From an uncultured Paracoccaceae bacterium (GTDB lineage Bacteria; Pseudomonadota; Alphaproteobacteria; Rhodobacterales; Rhodobacteraceae), in assembly GCA_937132145.1 (NCBI GenBank), contig CAKZNY010000294.1, positions 1 through 9,388 of the forward strand: 9,388 nt of DNA. Reading direction: 5' to 3'. Positions 5,550-9,388 of the stretch are shown here, piece by piece (within the stretch, counting starts at the first letter, position 1; each line of letters opens with the position of its first letter). The position numbers and the translations under genes were made by a program. The notes under the pieces were generated by a model that saw nothing but the letters and a program-made list of their open reading frames with translations, did no database searches and had not been told where the DNA came from.

Positions 5550-6911
5550 ATGCCCGGTAATCTTTCTTTTGCAGACCTTAAAACCTCCGTTTCAAATGGT
5601 GAGGTTGATACCGTTCTTGTCTGCTTCGTCGATATGCAGGGCCGCCTGATGGGCAAACGTTTCTTCGCCCAGCATTTCGTTGATGGCGCGCATAAGGAAA
5701 CCCATTGCTGCAACTATCTGCTAGCCACCGACCTCGAGATGGCCACGCCTGATGGCTATGCCTCCACCAGTTGGGAGAGCGGCTACGGCGATTATGTGAT
5801 GAAACCCGACATGGACACCCTGCGAACCGTTCCGTGGTTAGAGGCCACCGTGATGATATTGTGCGACGTGCTGGACCACCGCACCAACAAGCCAGTCCCC
5901 CATTCCCCGCGCGCCATTCTCAAAAAGCAGATAGCAAAGCTGGCCGACATGGGTTTCACCGCCATCATGGCGACCGAACTGGAATTTTTCATCTTCGAGA
6001 AAAGTTTTAAGGAAATCGCCAAGGGCGGCTTCCGCGACCTCACGCCAATCAGTTCGTATAACGAGGATTACCACATCTTCCAGACCACCAAAGAAGAACA
6101 CATCATGCGGCCAATCCGCAACCATCTGTACGCCGCCGGCATCCCTATCGAGGGCACCAAAGGCGAGGCAGAGGCAGGCCAAGAAGAGCTGAACATCAAA
6201 TATGCCGAGGCGCTGGATACCGCCGATTACCACTCCATCGCCAAGCACGCGATCAAGGAAATTGCGTGGCAACAGGGTCACGCGGTGACGTTCCTGTCGA
6301 AATGGCACAAGGACCGCGTCGGATCCTCCAGCCATGTCCACCAGTCGTTGTGGAAAGACGGCAAGCCCGCGTTTTTTGACGAAAAAGATGACCTCGGCAT
6401 GTCGGACCTGATGAAGGCGTACATGGGCGGCATTTTGAAATATGCACCCGACTACATGTATTTCCTCGCACCTTACGTGAACAGCTACAAGCGTTTCCAA
6501 AAGGGTTCCTTCGCGCCGACCCGCACCATCTGGTCCGTCGATAACCGCACCGCCGGTTTCCGTCTGTGTTCGGCCAACAGCAGTTCGGTGCGCATTGAAT
6601 GCCGCATTGGTGGCTCGGACCTGAACCCCTACCTCGCCATGGCCGCACAACTGGCTGCGGGCATCAAAGGTATCGAAGATAATTTGCCCCTCGCCCCGCC
6701 AACCGTCGGCGATGCGTATGCGGGCGACACCGGCATGATTCCACAAAACCTGCGCGATGCAATGGCAACCCTGAAAGGCTCTGACATGCTGCGGGAAGCC
6801 TTCGGCGATGACGTCGTAGACCATTACACCCGCGCGGCGGAATGGGAGCTGGAAGAATTTGACCGTGTGGTGACCGACTGGGAAATCGCACGGGGTTTTG
6901 AACGGGCCTAG
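5550..6911 (+). CDS. Glutamine synthetase-like gamma-glutamyl-amine ligase
   Basis: GlnA-superfamily enzyme of 453 residues. True members join ammonia to glutamate using ATP; this one probably joins a larger amine to form a gamma-glutamyl amide. Start ATG 5550 has AGAG 7 nt upstream; GTG 5544 is too close. The core is intact: metal and glutamate residues in TELEFF (E143, E145) and GEAEAGQEE (206-213), SSHVHQSL (H262), VNSYKRF (R315), NRTAGFR and NPYLAMAAQLAAG. The ammonium site is not. The FDGSS loop is absent (TSWESGYGDY instead), the NGSGMH Asn is Val257, and the flap Glu of GYEAP is Phe321 in GSFAP. The NLYDLPPEE adenylylation motif is missing. This pattern is shared with PuuA/GlnA4/IpuC-type ligases. 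An amino alcohol substrate is favoured by the adjacent alcohol and aldehyde dehydrogenases. Family sure, substrate inferred. Confidence 0.92.
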   Translation: MPGNLSFADLKTSVSNGEVDTVLVCFVDMQGRLMGKRFFAQHFVDGAHKETHCCNYLLATDLEMATPDGYASTSWESGYGDYVMKPDMDTLRTVPWLEATVMILCDVLDHRTNKPVPHSPRAILKKQIAKLADMGFTAIMATELEFFIFEKSFKEIAKGGFRDLTPISSYNEDYHIFQTTKEEHIMRPIRNHLYAAGIPIEGTKGEAEAGQEELNIKYAEALDTADYHSIAKHAIKEIAWQQGHAVTFLSKWHKDRVGSSSHVHQSLWKDGKPAFFDEKDDLGMSDLMKAYMGGILKYAPDYMYFLAPYVNSYKRFQKGSFAPTRTIWSVDNRTAGFRLCSANSSSVRIECRIGGSDLNPYLAMAAQLAAGIKGIEDNLPLAPPTVGDAYAGDTGMIPQNLRDAMATLKGSDMLREAFGDDVVDHYTRAAEWELEEFDRVVTDWEIARGFERA

Positions 6912-6932
6912 GCCCTCACTGGAGTTAACAAA

Positions 6933-8321
6933 ATGACAAAGTTGATCAAGTGTATCTCGCCGATCGACGGCTCGGTTTATGCGACGCGTCCCGTGCTTTC
7001 CATGCAGGCCGCCGAGGCGGTGGTTGCCAGCGCGCGCGCCGCTCAAAAAGAATGGGCGCGCCGCCCGCTGGCTGAACGTATCGAACTGGTGCAAGCGGGC
7101 GTTGCCGAGCTGGGCAAGATGAACGACGAGATCGTGCTGGAACTCGCCCACATGATGGGCCGCCCCGTGCGCTATGGCGGCGAATTCGGCGGCGTTGAAG
7201 AACGCGCATCAGGCATGGCAGCCATCGCTGTCGAGGCCCTTAAACCCATCGTGATTGAGGACAGCGACGATTTCGAGCGCCGTATCGAGCGCGAACCCCA
7301 CGGCGTTGTGCTGGTTATCGCCCCGTGGAACTACCCGTATTTGACGGCGATAAACACCGTCTCCCCTGCCCTGATCGCAGGCAACGCCGTGGTGCTTAAA
7401 CACGCCACCCAAACCCTTCTGGCGGGCGAGCGTTTGGTCGAGGCGTTCACGCGCGCAGGCGTTCCGGCTGATGTGTTCCAGAATGTCTACCTCGATCATG
7501 ACACCACATCTGCGCTGATCGCAGGCAACAACTTCGGCTTCGTGAATTTCACCGGATCCGTTGGTGGCGGCCAGACAATGGAGCGCGCAGCGGCAGGCAC
7601 ATTCACCGGCGTTGGCACCGAACTGGGCGGCAAAGACCCCGGTTATGTGATGGACGACGCCGACCTCGACGCCGCCGTTGATACGCTAATCGACGCCGCG
7701 ATGTTCAATTCCGGCCAGTGTTGTTGCGGGATCGAGCGGATTTACGTGATCGACAGCCTTTACGACGAATTTGTGGAAAAAGCGGTTAAAATTGTATCGA
7801 CCTACAAACTCGGCAACCCGCTGGACGAGACAACGACCCTCGGCCCGATGGCCAACATCCGTTTCGCTGACGAGGTTCGCGCCCAGACGAAAGAGGCAAT
7901 CGCCGCCGGTGCAACCCCGATGATCGACCCCGCCCTGTTCCCCGAGGACGACGGCGGCACTTACCTGATGCCCCAAATCCTGACCAACGTAACCCACGAG
8001 ATGCGCGTCATGCGCGACGAAAGTTTCGGGCCGGTTGTGGGCATCATGAAGGTCTCGTCCGACGAGGAAGCCATCGCGTTGATGAACGATAGCGAGTTCG
8101 GCCTGACTTGTTCGCTCTGGACCAACGACCCGACCCGCGCCGCAAAAATCGGCCGCGAACTGGAAACCGGCACCGTGTTCATGAACCGCGCCGACTACCT
8201 CGACCCCGCCCTTTGCTGGACGGGTTGCAAAAACACCGGTCGTGGCGGGGCATTGTCCGTTCTCGGCTTCCAAAACCTCACACGACCAAAATCGTATCAC
8301 TTGAAGAAAGTCACATCATGA
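6933..8321 (+). CDS. NAD(P)-dependent aldehyde dehydrogenase
   Basis: Soluble ALDH-superfamily enzyme of 462 residues that oxidises an aldehyde to a carboxylate. All key parts are present: PWNYP with the oxyanion-hole Asn133, the cofactor-side NFTGSVGGG, general base Glu230 in ELGGKDP, catalytic Cys264 in NSGQCCCG, and DESFGPVVG near the C-terminus. It is somewhat shorter than the 480-500 residues of many family members and starts directly with ISPIDGSVYATR. GGAG lies 8 nt before the ATG. It follows the ligase gene by 21 nt and overlaps the alcohol dehydrogenase start by 4 nt (ATGA), implying coupled synthesis. In context the likely substrate is a gamma-glutamyl amino-aldehyde (from ethanolamine: gamma-glutamyl-aminoacetaldehyde to gamma-glutamylglycine). 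Family certain, substrate inferred. Confidence 0.94.
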   Translation: MTKLIKCISPIDGSVYATRPVLSMQAAEAVVASARAAQKEWARRPLAERIELVQAGVAELGKMNDEIVLELAHMMGRPVRYGGEFGGVEERASGMAAIAVEALKPIVIEDSDDFERRIEREPHGVVLVIAPWNYPYLTAINTVSPALIAGNAVVLKHATQTLLAGERLVEAFTRAGVPADVFQNVYLDHDTTSALIAGNNFGFVNFTGSVGGGQTMERAAAGTFTGVGTELGGKDPGYVMDDADLDAAVDTLIDAAMFNSGQCCCGIERIYVIDSLYDEFVEKAVKIVSTYKLGNPLDETTTLGPMANIRFADEVRAQTKEAIAAGATPMIDPALFPEDDGGTYLMPQILTNVTHEMRVMRDESFGPVVGIMKVSSDEEAIALMNDSEFGLTCSLWTNDPTRAAKIGRELETGTVFMNRADYLDPALCWTGCKNTGRGGALSVLGFQNLTRPKSYHLKKVTS

Positions 8322-9388
8322 ACCTGATTGGAAACTGGTCTTACCCAACCACAATAAAATTCGGAAACGGCCGCATCAAGGAACTAGGCGATGCCTGCGC
8401 TTCGGCAGGCATGAAAAACCCGTTACTGGTGACAGACAAGGGGCTTGCCAACCTACCAATCACGCAAAACGCGCTGGATATTATGGACGCCGCAGGCCTT
8501 GGCCGCGCCATGTTTTCGGAAGTTGACCCCAACCCCAACGAGAAGAACCTTGAGGCTGGCGTTGCCGCCTACAAGGCTGGCAACCACGACGGCGTTATCG
8601 CGTTCGGCGGCGGCTCGGGCCTTGATCTGGGTAAAATGGTCGCCTTCATGGCCGGTCAAACCCGCCCCCTTTGGGATTACGAGGACGTAGGCGACTGGTG
8701 GACCCGCGCCGACGCAGACGCCATTGCACCGATCATCGCAGTACCGACAACGGCTGGCACAGGTTCCGAAGTTGGTCGCGCATCCGTCATCACCAACTCC
8801 GAAACGCATGTGAAGAAAATCATCTTCCACCCCAAAGTTTTGCCTTCAGTCGTTATTTGCGACCCTGAACTAACCGTCGGCATGCCCGACTTCATCACCG
8901 CAGGCACCGGCATGGACGCCTTCGCGCATTGCCTCGAGGCGTATTCCTCGCCGCATTACCACCCGATGTCCCAAGGCATCGCGGTCGAGGGTCTGCGTCT
9001 GGTCAAAGAATACCTGCTGCGCGCCTACAACAACCCCGACGACCTGGAGGCCCGCGCCCACATGATGAGCGCGGCGATGATGGGGGCCACAGCCTTCCAA
9101 AAAGGCCTCGGCGCAGTGCACGCGCTGTCCCACCCGATCGGCGCGGTTTATGGCACGCACCACGGCACAACCAACGCCGTCGTGATCCCGCCAGTGCTGG
9201 ATTTCAACCGCTCGTATATCGAGGGGAGGATTGAAACCCTGAACGGTTATCTTGGCCTGACAGGTGGTTTCGACGGCTTCAAAGCCTATGTTCAGGAACT
9301 AAACGACAGCCTCGGCATTCCCAAAAACCTAACCGAGATGGGCGTCAAAGCCGACCGCATCGACGAACTGTCCGTAATGGCCATGGCC
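8318..9388 (+). CDS. Iron-containing (group III) alcohol dehydrogenase, 3' end outside window
   Basis: NAD(P)-dependent metal alcohol dehydrogenase; 357 residues are visible with no stop, and the family norm of about 380-390 means only the tail is missing. The cofactor loop is GGGSGLDLGK (97-106), followed by PTTAGTGSEVGRAS. The iron ligands expected from FucO-type enzymes are Asp200 and His204 (TGMDAFAHCLEAY), His268 (GAVHALSH) and His282 (THHGTTNA); His272 matches the second-shell His. The ATG overlaps the ALDH stop as ATGA. With ALDH beside it the pair can take a primary alcohol to the acid in two steps. In this operon the best candidate is the hydroxyl of a glutamylated amino alcohol. An insert with DYEDVGDWWTRADAD follows the cofactor loop. 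Confidence 0.94.
   Translation, partial: MNLIGNWSYPTTIKFGNGRIKELGDACASAGMKNPLLVTDKGLANLPITQNALDIMDAAGLGRAMFSEVDPNPNEKNLEAGVAAYKAGNHDGVIAFGGGSGLDLGKMVAFMAGQTRPLWDYEDVGDWWTRADADAIAPIIAVPTTAGTGSEVGRASVITNSETHVKKIIFHPKVLPSVVICDPELTVGMPDFITAGTGMDAFAHCLEAYSSPHYHPMSQGIAVEGLRLVKEYLLRAYNNPDDLEARAHMMSAAMMGATAFQKGLGAVHALSHPIGAVYGTHHGTTNAVVIPPVLDFNRSYIEGRIETLNGYLGLTGGFDGFKAYVQELNDSLGIPKNLTEMGVKADRIDELSVMAMA

Noticed and set aside
5838..7151. Long antisense open frame (437 codons) opposite the GS-like and ALDH genes
   Set aside because: It spans the junction of two genes with clear family motifs and has no recognisable domain. It is an expected by-product of GC-biased codon positions on the coding strand.
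7686..8300. Antisense open frame opposite the ALDH gene
   Set aside because: Shadow frame with no domain signature or ribosome site of note.
5550..9388. Putrescine (puuABCD) operon
   Set aside because: A GlnA-like ligase and ALDH are present, but there is no FAD amine oxidase (PuuB) or glutamine amidotransferase-type PuuD in the window, and an Fe-ADH is present instead.

Overview
The window looks like a chromosomal segment of an alphaproteobacterium, most likely Rhodobacterales (Roseobacter group). This is judged by eye from the style of the BioY, RpiR, TRAP and GlnA-like proteins, moderately high GC, and a dense one-strand catabolic operon behind a divergent regulator. No rRNA, tRNA, CRISPR, insertion sequence or phage gene was seen.

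Layout. (1) Positions 1-608, + strand: 3' part of a BioY biotin-transporter gene, ending at a strong Rho-independent terminator (629-657) that may also serve the convergent gene. (2) 665-1537, - strand: an RpiR-type (HTH plus SIS) regulator, best started at a TTG codon with a good Shine-Dalgarno. (3) 1538-1666: a divergent control region with a 26-bp imperfect palindrome (1589-1614), an 8-bp inverted repeat (TGTAAAAT/ATTTTACA) and likely promoters on both strands. (4) 1667-9388, + strand: a tightly packed operon with overlapping or short gaps. Its order is N-formylglutamate amidohydrolase-like hydrolase, TRAP transporter dctQ-dctM-dctP, a GlnA-like gamma-glutamyl-amine ligase, an aldehyde dehydrogenase, and an iron-containing alcohol dehydrogenase that runs off the right edge.

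How the genes may work together (inference). The set fits a glutamylation-protected route for an amino alcohol such as ethanolamine. TRAP uptake is followed by ATP-dependent linkage of the amine to the gamma-carboxyl of glutamate (GS-like), oxidation of the alcohol to the aldehyde (Fe-ADH), oxidation to the acid (ALDH), and amide hydrolysis that returns glutamate and the amino acid (glycine, if ethanolamine). Three things support this. The binding protein has Phe where TRAP binding proteins normally have the carboxylate-binding Arg. The GS-like protein has lost the ammonium-site residues of true glutamine synthetase. An alcohol dehydrogenase stands where the putrescine (Puu) pathway has an amine oxidase. 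Such a route would need no B12 lyase or microcompartment. Related gamma-glutamylation chemistry is known (Streptomyces GlnA4, Pseudomonas IpuC), so the chemistry is not wholly new. The complete TRAP-linked, RpiR-controlled version seen here appears less well described.
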